Assembly (NCBI GenBank): GCA_016712625.1
Contig: JADJQQ010000001.1
Span: forward strand, 1,116,001-1,180,000
Direction of reading: 5' to 3'
DNA from: Candidatus Competibacteraceae bacterium
GTDB lineage: Bacteria; Pseudomonadota; Gammaproteobacteria; Competibacterales; Competibacteraceae
Length of the DNA stretch: 64,000 nt
Shown: one piece after another, positions 24,837 to 33,683 of the stretch
How the letters are laid out: every line of letters starts with the position of its first letter
Position numbering within the stretch: the first letter of the stretch is position 1
Translations under genes and position numbers: made by a program
Notes under the pieces: generated by a model
What the model was told of the DNA's origin: nothing
The model's input: only the letters and a program-made list of their open reading frames with translations
Databases searched by the model: none

Positions 24837-26584
24837 TGCGCGCTGACATTACCCGCAAATATCGCCCTTTTCCGCCGATCCACTTGACCGATCGCCAATG
24901 GCCATCGCAAGTCATTGCTCACGCGCCGCGCTGGTGTAGTTCCGACCTGCGCGACGGTAACCAAGCCTTGGTCGAACCGATGGACGGCGAACGCAAGCGT
25001 CGTTATTTCGATTTGTTGGTAAGGATGGGTTTCAAGGAAATCGAAGTCGCTTTCCCCTCCGCCTCCCAAACCGACTTCGATTTCGTGCGCGGTTTGATCG
25101 AAGGCGGCCAAGTCCCGCCGGATGTGGCGGTCCAAGCGCTGACCCAATCGCGCGAGGATTTGATCCGCCGCACGTTTGCTAGCCTGAAAGGGGTAAAGCG
25201 CGCTATTCCGCATCTTTATAACGCTACCGCGCCGATTTTCCGCGAGGTTGTGTTTGGCCTTGACCGTCCTGGTTCGATTGAATTGGCCCGGTTCGGCGCT
25301 CGGCTGTTTGTAGAATGCGCCGCCGCGCAGCCGGAAACTGAATGGACTTTCGAGTATTCGCCGGAAACATTCTGTTTCACCGAACTCGATTTCGCCTTGG
25401 AGATTTGTGAGGCGGTGTTGGATATCTGGCAACCCACGCCGGAACGCAAGGTCATTCTCAACCTGCCCGCCACGGTGGAGATGGCGACGCCGAATATCTA
25501 TGCCGATCAAATTGAGTGGTTCTGCCGCCATCTGTCGCGGCGCGACGCCGTGATCATCAGCGTGCATCCCCATAATGACCGAGGCACCGCCGTCGCCGCC
25601 GCTGAGTTGGCGTTGATGGCGGGCGCGGATCGGATTGAAGGCTGCCTGTTTGGTAACGGCGAACGTACCGGCAACGTGGATCTGATAACCCTTGCCTTGA
25701 ATCTTTACAGTCAGGGCATCGATCCAGGCTTGGATTTCTCGGAGATGGATGAGATCGTCCGCACGGCGGAATTCTGCAATCAGATTCGGGTGCACCCACG
25801 CCACCCTTACGCCGGCGATCTGGTGTTCACCGCCTTTTCCGGCTCGCATCAGGATGCCATCAAGAAAGGTTTCGCCGCTCAGGAAAAACGCTGGGCCGCC
25901 GGCGACGCGCGCTGGGAAGTGCCTTATCTTCCAGTCGATCCCACCGATCTGGGGCGCAACTATGAAGCGGTGATCCGCGTCAATAGCCAGTCAGGCAAGG
26001 GCGGCATTACCTATTTGCTGGAAAAAGATCATGGCTTACAGTTACCGCGCCGCTTGCAGATCGAGTTCAGCCAGCGCGTACAAGCTATCGCTGACGCCAC
26101 CGGGAAGGAAATCACCTCGGATGATATTTGGAGGGTGTTTGAGTCAGAGTATCTCAAGCCAGCCGAGCCCTTCCAACTGGTCGAACACCGCATTCTTTCC
26201 GACACCCATTCCAGCAGCGTCCGCAAGCTGACCGCGACTGTCCGCGAACCCGGTGGCGACCGGCTGATTTCCGGCAAGGGCAACGGCCCCATTGATGCTT
26301 TCACCGATGCGCTGAACCGGCATTTTGGCTTGGACGTACGGGTGGTCGATTATCATGAACACGCTATGGGCGCTGGCGCGAACGCGACCGCCGTGTCCTA
26401 TGTCGAGGTGCGGATGGACGGCGAACCGACTTCGCTGTTTGGAGTGGGGATCGACAGTAACATTGTCACCGCGTCATTGAACGCCGTGGTAAGCGCTATC
26501 AACCGCGCGCTGCGTCAGAAGTCTCCGGCCGAAGCTGAGCCGCCCGTTGCACAACCCCGGCGGGTCGCCGCGCTGGGGATGTGA
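24837..26584 (+). CDS. leuA: 2-isopropylmalate synthase (long, fungal-like LeuA type)
   Basis: First committed enzyme of leucine synthesis: condenses 2-ketoisovalerate with acetyl-CoA. The 582-residue protein has a DRE-TIM metallolyase barrel (residues 30-310) with the metal-binding SSDLRDGNQALVEPMDG and VHPHNDRGTAVAAAELAL motifs. A C-terminal LeuA allosteric domain at about 430-560 (LTATVREPGGDRLISGKGNGPIDAF) gives leucine feedback inhibition. The N-terminus with YRPFPPIHLTDRQWPSQVI is that of the longer LeuA class shared by actinobacteria, fungi and some proteobacteria. Start at 24837 fits AGAGAGGA upstream; an upstream in-frame extension to 24629 has no family similarity. Confidence 0.95.
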
Positions 26585-26585
26585 C

Positions 26586-28541
26586 TTGGGGACATCAACG
26601 CAAAGCGCTCACAATCAACCGGTGGGAGGATGGCGTCTGGCGGGCCGTTACGGTCTGGTGTTGGACGCCATCGCCGTTGCGATTCTGCTATTTACACTGA
26701 CCCGGTTGGCGCTGGCGCTGCGGGTAGGGAGCGAAGCCGACTGGACCGGCGGGACGCTCGCCCGCGCCGCGTCACTGGGCCTGTTGTACGACTTTACCGT
26801 CGCCGTGGCGCTGACCCTGCCCTTGGGTCTGTTGCTACTGGCGCTACCGGACCGTTGGCGTCGGTTGCAATCGGCCCAGCTGTTGGTCTTGCTGCTTGGA
26901 GCCGGCGGACTTTTTGCTTTACTGTTCGGCGCGGCGGGAGAGTGGTTTTTCTGGACCGAATTTTCGTCCCGATTCAACTTTATTGCAGTCGATTATCTGA
27001 TTTACACCACTGAAGTCATTGGGAATATCCGTCAATCTTATCCAATCGGCTGGATTTTGATGGCGCTCGGCGGCCTGTGTCTGCTGGCGGTATTTTCAGC
27101 TCGGCGGCGACTAGCGCGGCAATTCACCCAGATCACGCCGTTCAAATCCCGTTTGATCTGGTTCACCGCCCATGCGCTGCTGGCGACGGGCCTGCTGACC
27201 GTTACTTCTGGCGATGCCCGCGACCGTATCGAGAACGCTTATGCCCGCGAGATCGCGGGCAACGGGCCATTTGAATTTGTGCGGGCGTTCAAAAACAATG
27301 ATCTGGACTACACCCGCTTTTATCGAACCTTGCCTGAGAACACAGTCTACGCCCGCTTGCGGGAGGAAATGCTGCTGACCGGCGGCGAGCCTATCAGCGC
27401 CGATCCTCATGAGCTGGCTTATCGGATTGTATCGCCCGGACCGGAACTACATCCAAATGTGGTTATCGTCTGCATGGAAAGCATGAGCGCCGACTTCATG
27501 CAGACCTTCGGCAATTCCAAAAACCTCACGCCCACTCTCGACCGCCTGACCCAAACAAGCCTCTTCTTTCCTCGCGCTTTTGCGTCGGGAACGCGCACCG
27601 TGCGGGGCTTGGAAGCGCTGGCGCTGTCCACGCCACCCATACCGGGCAACGCCATCGTGCGCCGCCCACATAATGAGCATTTATTCTCGCTCGCCTCGGT
27701 TTTTAACGCTAAAGGCTATAGCAGCGCTTTTATCTACGGCGGTTATAGTTATTTCGACAATATGGATCAGTTCTTTAGCGATAACGGTTATGCAGTAACC
27801 GACCGTTTGTCGGTCGATAAAACCAAGATCCACCATGAAAATGTCTGGGGTATCGCCGATGAAGATCTTTACACCAAGGCACTGGAAATCTTCGATGCCG
27901 ACTCCGCGGCCGGCAAACCCTTTTTCGCCCACCTCATGAGCACATCGAACCATCGGCCTTATACCTACCCCGACGGCCGCATCGATATCCCCTCCAAAAC
28001 CGGCCGCGATGGCGCCGTTAAATACGCTGACTGGGCCTTGGGGGACTTTTTGACGCGCGCCGCCAATAAATCCTGGTTCGATAACACGGTTTTTGTGATC
28101 GTCGCCGACCATCAAGCCTCGGCGGCGGGCAAGTCTGATCTGCCGCTGGCGCGCTACCGCATTCCGCTGCTGATCTATGCGCCTAAGCTGTTTCCACCGG
28201 CGCGGAGCGAGCGTCTGATCGCACAGATTGATATTGCTCCTACCCTGCTTGGTTTGCTGAATTGGTCTTATACCAGCAAATTTATCGGCCATGACATTAA
28301 CAGGCTGCCATCGGGCAAGGAACATGCGTTAATCAGCACTTACCAGACCGTCGGTTATTTGGAAAACGACAAGCTGATTATTCTCGAACCCGGCCAGCGC
28401 GTGCGCGTAGAGGCTGTGGATTGGGAATCGCTTACCACCAAACCGACCGCCACCGATCCGCCCGCCGTCGAAGAAGCCATCAGCCTGTATCAAGGGACGA
28501 GTCTCGCCTTTAAAGCTGGACTGTTGCGCGAGTTAAATTGA
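26586..28541 (+). CDS. LtaS/MdoB-like membrane phosphoglycerol transferase (sulfatase fold)
   Basis: Membrane enzyme with an extracytoplasmic alkaline-phosphatase/sulfatase domain, related to lipoteichoic acid synthase and to OpgB, which adds phosphoglycerol to periplasmic glucans. The N-terminal 220 residues have about five membrane helices. The catalytic domain begins PNVVIVCMESMSADFMQTFG, followed by the nucleophile region FASGTRTVRGLEALALSTPP (Thr in place of Ser as nucleophile, as in LtaS) and the metal ligands in VFVIVADHQASAAGKSDLPL. The start is uncertain: TTG 26586 is given, TTG 26547 inside leuA is possible, and the GGGAGG at 26624 leads into an ATG of another frame. In a Gram-negative the likely target is a glucan or lipid head group. 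Confidence 0.85.
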   Translation: MGTSTQSAHNQPVGGWRLAGRYGLVLDAIAVAILLFTLTRLALALRVGSEADWTGGTLARAASLGLLYDFTVAVALTLPLGLLLLALPDRWRRLQSAQLLVLLLGAGGLFALLFGAAGEWFFWTEFSSRFNFIAVDYLIYTTEVIGNIRQSYPIGWILMALGGLCLLAVFSARRRLARQFTQITPFKSRLIWFTAHALLATGLLTVTSGDARDRIENAYAREIAGNGPFEFVRAFKNNDLDYTRFYRTLPENTVYARLREEMLLTGGEPISADPHELAYRIVSPGPELHPNVVIVCMESMSADFMQTFGNSKNLTPTLDRLTQTSLFFPRAFASGTRTVRGLEALALSTPPIPGNAIVRRPHNEHLFSLASVFNAKGYSSAFIYGGYSYFDNMDQFFSDNGYAVTDRLSVDKTKIHHENVWGIADEDLYTKALEIFDADSAAGKPFFAHLMSTSNHRPYTYPDGRIDIPSKTGRDGAVKYADWALGDFLTRAANKSWFDNTVFVIVADHQASAAGKSDLPLARYRIPLLIYAPKLFPPARSERLIAQIDIAPTLLGLLNWSYTSKFIGHDINRLPSGKEHALISTYQTVGYLENDKLIILEPGQRVRVEAVDWESLTTKPTATDPPAVEEAISLYQGTSLAFKAGLLRELN

Positions 28542-28999
28542 AGGCGGCGGCAAAGTCAGTGATGCGGATACGGGGCTGGAACTCCGCTGCATGACTTCTT
28601 CAAGCGATCAGGTCGATTGGGTGGAGTCCGCCGCCGTTCTTCGCGGAGAAACCCCTGATTAACCGACCTGATGCAATCAGGTGTTATGGCCGTCCTAAAC
28701 CAAAAATGGGCCGCCCATCCAAATAAATGATCTCTCCACACCGTCCTTGGCTGGCGCGCAACCCATTAGACGCCTCCTTGGACATCCTTGAATCCGATCC
28801 GCGGTTTCCGATAGAGTCGCACTCCGCTTCGTAACTTCAGCTATCATATCCGTGCTAGAAACACGTTATGATCCAAAAGCTAAAAGATCCAGGGCCAGAT
28901 CGATCACAATGGTGGAGCGATTGATTGTCGCCGCCAGGGATAGATGGAGCCTGCCAGAGCCGTTCCAGCGCGCTTTTCCAACTTGTTCGGAGTACCTCC
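28542..28999. other. 458-base gene-free stretch with an inverted-repeat element
   Basis: No ORF with codon signals is convincing here. ATCAGGTCG (28607-28615) is complementary to CGACCTGAT (28664-28672), and ACCTGAT within the latter also pairs with ATCAGGT (28676-28682) across a 3-base loop, so two competing hairpins are possible. The right part should contain the promoter of the universal stress gene, but I see no strong -35/-10 pair. Confidence 0.5.
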
Positions 29000-29524
29000 A
29001 TGACCCCTCAGATTAAAACGATTCTTTATACGACGGCGTTAAGCAGCTACACCCGGCCGGTATTGCGTTTCGCCGTTGGCCTGGCCAAACAGTACGACGC
29101 CAAGATCGTATTACTGCATGCGGTCGAACCTTTGAGCAACTCCGTTCGGTTCTTGATGGATAACTATCTGCCGCCGGAAAAGGTTGAAGAATTACACCGC
29201 GAAGCGACCAGCGGTATTCTGGAAAAATTTCACAGGCGCCTTGAACTATTCTGCGCGGAAGAACTTAGCTCGACCCTCGAACAAACCAAGGTCATCTCGG
29301 AAATTCGTGTACTGAGCGGTATTCCCCATGAAGTCATTTTGAAAGAAGCCGACCGCTGCAACGCGGATCTGATCGTAATGGGTTCACACGCCGGCTCTAG
29401 CGGTCTGGGCGATTACCTGGGATCGACCAGCCGACGGTTAACTTTGTTGTCGAAGCGACCGGTTCTAATCATTCCCTTTGTTCGGGGGACCGAGAATGAA
29501 TGGCCTTCCCAACGGGTTGTCTGA
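29000..29524 (+). CDS. universal stress protein (UspA family)
   Basis: A 174-residue single-domain Usp. It begins IKTILYTTALSSYTRPVLRF and has the alpha/beta pattern KIVLLHAVEPL. The ATP-binding motif G-2X-G-9X-G(S/T) appears in modified form as VMGSHAGSSGLGDYLGSTSRRL, followed by KRPVLIIPF. An insertion around residues 60-100 makes it longer than the typical 140. Start at 29000 lies after GGAG; an upstream in-frame ORF start at 28925 lacks similarity. It overlaps the next gene by 29 bases. Confidence 0.9.
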   Translation: MTPQIKTILYTTALSSYTRPVLRFAVGLAKQYDAKIVLLHAVEPLSNSVRFLMDNYLPPEKVEELHREATSGILEKFHRRLELFCAEELSSTLEQTKVISEIRVLSGIPHEVILKEADRCNADLIVMGSHAGSSGLGDYLGSTSRRLTLLSKRPVLIIPFVRGTENEWPSQRVV

Positions 29525-29954
29525 AATCCCAGATCAGCCGTCCACAGGCTTGCGCCATTGCCGCCGCATCCGCAACCGGCGTCACCGTCTTCAATGGCGT
29601 TCAAGCCTGCTACTATCGCTGCTGCTGATCTACTCGCCTGGTTCGGCCCAGGCCGAGGATGGGGTCTATACCTGGAAAGATGCTTCCGGCCGGGTGCATT
29701 ACAGCAATCGCCCACCGGAAGGGCAACCCGCCGTTACCGTGCCGCTCAACGCCAAGCCGGTCAGAGTACAGCCGACCGAGCGCATCTACACCTGGACCGA
29801 CAGCCAGGGCAAGGTTCATTACGGCCCCAAACCGCCGTCCGATGCGCCCGCCAAGGAACTGAAGGAAGACGACAGCTCGTTGTCTACCATTCGCTCCGGC
29901 AAGTTGCGCGCTGGAGAAGAAGCGCTGCTTCGAGACTTGCAAAGGCAAGAATAA
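29496..29954 (+). CDS. secreted protein with two DUF4124 repeats
   Basis: A 152-residue exported protein of unknown function. After a basic N-terminus comes a hydrophobic signal (about residues 37-52, ending GSAQA). Two DUF4124 units follow: VYTWKDASGRVHYSNRPP and IYTWTDSQGKVHYGPKPP. This domain is common in gammaproteobacterial periplasmic and envelope proteins. The ATG at 29496 lies inside the end of the Usp gene and has GGGGGA upstream; the 36-residue stretch before the signal is unusually long, so a later start is possible. Confidence 0.8.
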   Translation: MNGLPNGLSEIPDQPSTGLRHCRRIRNRRHRLQWRSSLLLSLLLIYSPGSAQAEDGVYTWKDASGRVHYSNRPPEGQPAVTVPLNAKPVRVQPTERIYTWTDSQGKVHYGPKPPSDAPAKELKEDDSSLSTIRSGKLRAGEEALLRDLQRQE

Positions 29955-30005
29955 ACTTTATCGCCCAGAAGCAATAGCGGAAATCAGCACTTGTGTTGAG
30001 CCGCT

Positions 30006-30185
30006 TCAAGCGCCTCGCCAAACGTCGGGCCAACGTCGCTGTTGTTCGACCAGCCAACGTTGCCGCAGCCGTTGACGGGTAGCCGCCGATGCCCCGTGCA
30101 ACAAGGCGCGATAATATTGATAGGACGCGTGCGCGAGCGCTCGCTCGGATTCCGACAACTTATTGATATCACGGATGGTCATCAT
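30006..30185 (-). CDS. small hypothetical protein
   Basis: A 59-residue ORF, helical and charged, MMTIRDINKLSESERALAHA then QQRRWPDVWRGA. GAGG lies 6 bases before the ATG at 30185, and it is divergent from the squalene-synthase-like gene across 160 bases that contain a TTGACA at 30230-30235. I do not recognise a family. The ribosome site and the well-formed amphipathic helices favour a real gene; the shortness argues against certainty. Confidence 0.5.
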   Translation of the reverse strand: MMTIRDINKLSESERALAHASYQYYRALLHGASAATRQRLRQRWLVEQQRRWPDVWRGA

Positions 30186-30344
30186 GGCAAACCTCGCCTT
30201 ACACCCAAAATTCCTGAGAGTTCGATGCTTTGACAGCATAACTGAGGCAAAAAATATGCCTATGGTTATTATGTATGGGTTAAATGGCGGAGATTCACGG
30301 CGAGCAACGCATATAAAAGCTCGCACTAAGCAGCTGGCGCGCCA

Positions 30345-31214
30345 ATGACCCCGCAAGATTATTGCTACGATCTTGCGGTAACTCCGGGCTCTGATTTTCG
30401 CTATAGTCTCTTGAATGTACCGCTAGGACAGCGAGAGGGGCTGATTGCGCTCAGGGCTTTCTCCATCGAAACCGCTCAAATCGTCGAAGAATGCCAGGAT
30501 TCTAGCGTTGCCCGAGCCAAACTGGACTGGTGGCGAACCGAAATTGGTCGCTTGTTTGCGGGTGAACCCCAACATCCCGTCACCCGCGCCCTGCAACCGA
30601 AAGTGACCGCCTTTAATCTGCCGGAAGAATATTTTCGGGAGATGTTGGATGGGGTGGCCATGGATTTGGACTATGACCTCTATCCTAGCTTTAACCCATT
30701 GACCTTATATATCCATCGCCGGGGTAGCACACCGGCTTTGCTGGCGATGGAAATCCTCGGTTACTTGGACCGCCGCGCGACGCCCCGATTCGCGCATGAA
30801 GCGGGCGCCATGCTGCTGCTCTTTGAATTATTATACAACGTACGCCAGCATGCCCAGCAGGGCCGCTTTTATCTGCCTGAGGATGAAATGCGGCGCTATG
30901 GGGTTAAGCCCAGCGATTTACTCGCGGCGCAGACGACCGACCGCTTGCAGCAATGGTTTGAGTTTCAAGCCCAACGGATTTGTGACTATCATCGCCGCGC
31001 ATTGTCATACTTACCAGCGGAAGACCGCTACGCCCAATATCCGCTGCTGATCCATTTAGAATTAGTAGCGACGCTACTGGCCGAGGTTGCCGCGGACGGC
31101 TATCGCTTGTTGGAGCAACGCACGGAATTGCCTCCGCTACGTAAATTCTGGCTGGCCTGGCGCTTGCGGCAACGCGAAAAACATCAGCATCGACGGTTGA
31201 TGGTGACAAAATAA
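30345..31214 (+). CDS. squalene/phytoene synthase family protein with degenerate second Asp-rich motif
   Basis: A 289-residue trans-isoprenyl-synthase-fold protein. SVARAKLDWWRTEIGRLFAG and the first Asp-rich motif DGVAMDLDYDLY fit squalene/phytoene synthases. In the second Asp-rich motif the usual R-D-V-G-E-D is replaced by LYNVRQHAQQGRFYLPEDEM, so two metal-binding aspartates are missing. Such members, like mitochondrial NDUFAF6, may lack prenyl synthase activity. No carotenoid or hopanoid genes are nearby. A YciK-type reductase follows after 40 bases in the same direction. Confidence 0.8.
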   Translation: MTPQDYCYDLAVTPGSDFRYSLLNVPLGQREGLIALRAFSIETAQIVEECQDSSVARAKLDWWRTEIGRLFAGEPQHPVTRALQPKVTAFNLPEEYFREMLDGVAMDLDYDLYPSFNPLTLYIHRRGSTPALLAMEILGYLDRRATPRFAHEAGAMLLLFELLYNVRQHAQQGRFYLPEDEMRRYGVKPSDLLAAQTTDRLQQWFEFQAQRICDYHRRALSYLPAEDRYAQYPLLIHLELVATLLAEVAADGYRLLEQRTELPPLRKFWLAWRLRQREKHQHRRLMVTK

Positions 31215-31254
31215 CGCCTGCTATCTCTCTGGCCTGATTTAAGGTATCACTCTG

Positions 31255-31998
31255 ATGAAAGTTTACCAACCGGCCGCTGATCTGCTCAGCAATCGAGTTA
31301 TTCTGGTAACTGGCGCGGGCGATGGGATCGGTCGCGCGGTCGCGCGCCATCTAGCCGTTCATGGCGCAACCGTGATTCTGCTCGGACGCACCATCCGTAA
31401 GCTCGAACAAATTTACGATGAAATCGAACAGGCTGGCGCCCCAAAACCGGCCATCTATCCCATGAACCTGGAGGGGGCCAGTCCAAAGGACTACGCCGAT
31501 TTGGCCCATGTCGTGGAAGCCGAATTCGGCCGGTTGGACGGATTGCTTCACAACGCCGCCTTGTTCACTGGACTGACGCCGCTCGCCAATTACGATATCG
31601 AAATCTGGTATCGCATCCTGCAAGCCAACTTGAACGCTCCGTTCCTGCTCACGCGGGCTTTGCTGGAGCTGCTGAATCGTTCCGCTGATGCCTCAGTCGT
31701 ATTTACAGCCGACCAAGCCAGCGAAGTGGGCCGAGCGTATTGGGGGGCCTATGCCATCGCCAAGGGCGGCGCGGAGACGCTGATGAAAATATTGGCCAGC
31801 GAACTGGAAACCAACACCCCGATTCGGGTCAACAGCCTCGATCCCGGCCAAGTCGGCGCTGGTCTCACCTTGCGCGCCTATCCAGGCCGCGCGGCGGCGG
31901 AATGGACCCATCCCGAGGCCGTGTTGGGAACCTATCTGTATCTGCTGGGACCCGACAGCAAGGGAGTTACCGGTCAGATCTTGCGCGCCCAGGCTTAA
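31255..31998 (+). CDS. yciK: YciK-type short-chain dehydrogenase with altered catalytic serine region
   Basis: A 247-residue SDR. The NAD(P)-binding motif ILVTGAGDGIGRAVARHLA and HGATVILLGRTIRKLE are those of YciK, as is the opening YQPAADLLSNRVI. The active-site Tyr and Lys are present in YWGAYAIAKGG. The serine expected 13 residues before the Tyr is replaced: the stretch reads VVFTADQASEVGRAY where E. coli YciK has VFTSSSVGRQGRA. Activity may be altered. Its end overlaps the end of rluB on the other strand by 32 bases. Confidence 0.88.
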   Translation: MKVYQPAADLLSNRVILVTGAGDGIGRAVARHLAVHGATVILLGRTIRKLEQIYDEIEQAGAPKPAIYPMNLEGASPKDYADLAHVVEAEFGRLDGLLHNAALFTGLTPLANYDIEIWYRILQANLNAPFLLTRALLELLNRSADASVVFTADQASEVGRAYWGAYAIAKGGAETLMKILASELETNTPIRVNSLDPGQVGAGLTLRAYPGRAAAEWTHPEAVLGTYLYLLGPDSKGVTGQILRAQA

Positions 31999-33079
31999 CT
32001 GGGCGGCGGGGGGCAGGCGATGGCGGCCAGCTGTCACCGCGCGACGGGCTGGATGGCGTATTCCAAGGACCGAGCGATTCCCGCCGCTGGATCGGCGTCG
32101 TTACCCCGCCACGCCGCAGCTTGCCGCCAGATTGCTCCTGCCTGGATTGCGATGGATCAGCCGACCTTGATTTAGGACCAAGCTGGGTTTTGCGCCCTTG
32201 GCGCGCTTTGGCGGCTAAAGGCTGTTGAGACGGCTGTGTTTCGGATGCCGCCAGTCTCCGCCTAGCTTGCAATCGGACCGGCTCGGCGCTGGCGAGCTTG
32301 GCGGAGCGATAGCGCCCGGTCGCCGTTGCTCCCGCCCTCTCCGAAGGCGGATAGCCCACCGCCGCCAGCAGCTCTCCGACCTGGGTTTGGTCCAGTTCAT
32401 CCCAGCGTCCCGGATGCAAGCCCCGGCGTAACGTGATTGGCCCATAGCGTACGCGAATCAACCGGCTGACAGCGACGCCCTGCGATTCCCACAATCGGCG
32501 CACCTCACGATTACGACCTTCGCGCAGGATTACATGATACCAATGGTTCGCCCCTTCTCCTCCGGCTTCGCGGATGGCATCGAACCGCGCCAAGCCATCT
32601 TCCAGCGTCACGCCCTCGGTCAAGCGCCGCACCAGCTCCGGCGCTACCCCACCCAGCACGCGCACCGCATATTCTCGCTCAATCTGGGACGAAGGATGCA
32701 TCAGCCGGTTAGCCAGTTCGCCGTCAGTGGTTACTAGCAACAAGCCTTGGGTGTTGAGATCGAGCCGACCGACCACGATCCAGCGACCATCACGCAACGG
32801 CGGCAAGCGATCAAATACCGTGGGTCGACCTTCAGGATCGCGTCGCGCCGTGATCTCACCGACTGGCTTGTAATAGGCCAGCACCCGCCGCCGTTGCCGG
32901 CTGGGGTGTACCTGAATCGTTCTACCGTCAATCTGAATCTGGGCGGCCCCATCAACTTGGCCCCCCAGTTGTGCTAGCGCGCCGTTAATGGTAATTCGTC
33001 CTTGGCGCACCCAGTCTTCGATTTGACGGCGCGAACCGACGCCAGCGCGGGCGAGGAATTTTTGTAAGCGTTCAGCCAT
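31967..33079 (-). CDS. rluB: 23S rRNA pseudouridine synthase RluB
   Basis: Isomerises one uridine of 23S rRNA (2605 in E. coli). An S4 RNA-binding domain (ERLQKFLARAGVGSRRQIED) precedes the catalytic domain, with Asp in VVGRLDLNTQGLLLVTTDG and the motif ILREGRNREVRRLWESQGV. After about residue 245 comes a basic, Arg/Ser/Gln-rich, probably disordered tail of some 120 residues. It overlaps scpB by 8 bases, and this scpA-scpB-rluB order is conserved across gammaproteobacteria. Confidence 0.95.
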   Translation of the reverse strand: MAERLQKFLARAGVGSRRQIEDWVRQGRITINGALAQLGGQVDGAAQIQIDGRTIQVHPSRQRRRVLAYYKPVGEITARRDPEGRPTVFDRLPPLRDGRWIVVGRLDLNTQGLLLVTTDGELANRLMHPSSQIEREYAVRVLGGVAPELVRRLTEGVTLEDGLARFDAIREAGGEGANHWYHVILREGRNREVRRLWESQGVAVSRLIRVRYGPITLRRGLHPGRWDELDQTQVGELLAAVGYPPSERAGATATGRYRSAKLASAEPVRLQARRRLAASETQPSQQPLAAKARQGRKTQLGPKSRSADPSQSRQEQSGGKLRRGGVTTPIQRRESLGPWNTPSSPSRGDSWPPSPAPRRPVKPGRARSDR

Positions 33080-33674
33080 CGGAGGGTTCCGTTGCGGTTA
33101 ATGAATCACTGGAAGCGGCTAATAGCCGCCGATCCAGCTCAGCGCCGATATGCTCCAGATCACGGGCGGCGGCCAGCGGCGGCAGTTCGCTCAAGCCCTT
33201 AAGATTAAAATAATCCAGGAAAGCGTGGGTGGTGGCATACAGCGCCGGGCGGCCAGGCACTTCACGATGGCCGACCACCTTAATCCAGCCGCGTTCCTGC
33301 AAGGTTTTCATGATGCCGCCGCTGAGGCTAACCCCGCGCACCGCTTCGATTTCACCGCGAGTGATCGGCTGGCGATAGACGATCAGGGCGAGCGTTTCCA
33401 GTAAAGCGCGGGAATAGCTGCTGTTTCGCGCTTCCCACAGCCGGGATACCCAGGGAGAAAAGGTCTTGGGCACTTGCAAGCGAAATCCGCTGGCCACTTC
33501 AATCAGTTCGACGCCGCGTCCTTCATAAGACCCCGCTAATTCGGCCAGCGTGGCGCGCAGCTCTTCTCGCCGAGGCCGCTCCGATTCCGGGAACACCTCC
33601 AATAGCCGATCCAGCTCCAGCGGTTCTTCGGCCGCCAGCAACACGGCTTCCAAGATAGCCTTGAGCGTCGGCAT
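33072..33674 (-). CDS. scpB: segregation and condensation protein B
   Basis: Kleisin-associated winged-helix subunit of the SMC-ScpAB condensin. The 200-residue protein has two winged-helix domains. The conserved segment RALLETLALIVYRQPITRGEI is followed by GVSLSGGIMKTLQERGWIKVVG and REVPGRPALYATT. ATG 33674 is preferred over GTG 33677. It works with scpA just upstream and with smc 9 kb away in this window. Confidence 0.95.
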   Translation of the reverse strand: MPTLKAILEAVLLAAEEPLELDRLLEVFPESERPRREELRATLAELAGSYEGRGVELIEVASGFRLQVPKTFSPWVSRLWEARNSSYSRALLETLALIVYRQPITRGEIEAVRGVSLSGGIMKTLQERGWIKVVGHREVPGRPALYATTHAFLDYFNLKGLSELPPLAAARDLEHIGAELDRRLLAASSDSLTATEPSDG

Positions 33675-33683
33675 CACCAGCGC

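Noticed and set aside
26630..27013. ORF with strong GGGAGG before its ATG inside the LtaS-like gene
   Set aside because: The product is Arg/Gly/Ser-rich with no membrane helices, whereas the other frame gives clear helices of the family; the ribosome site may be a coincidence or mark a local frame error.
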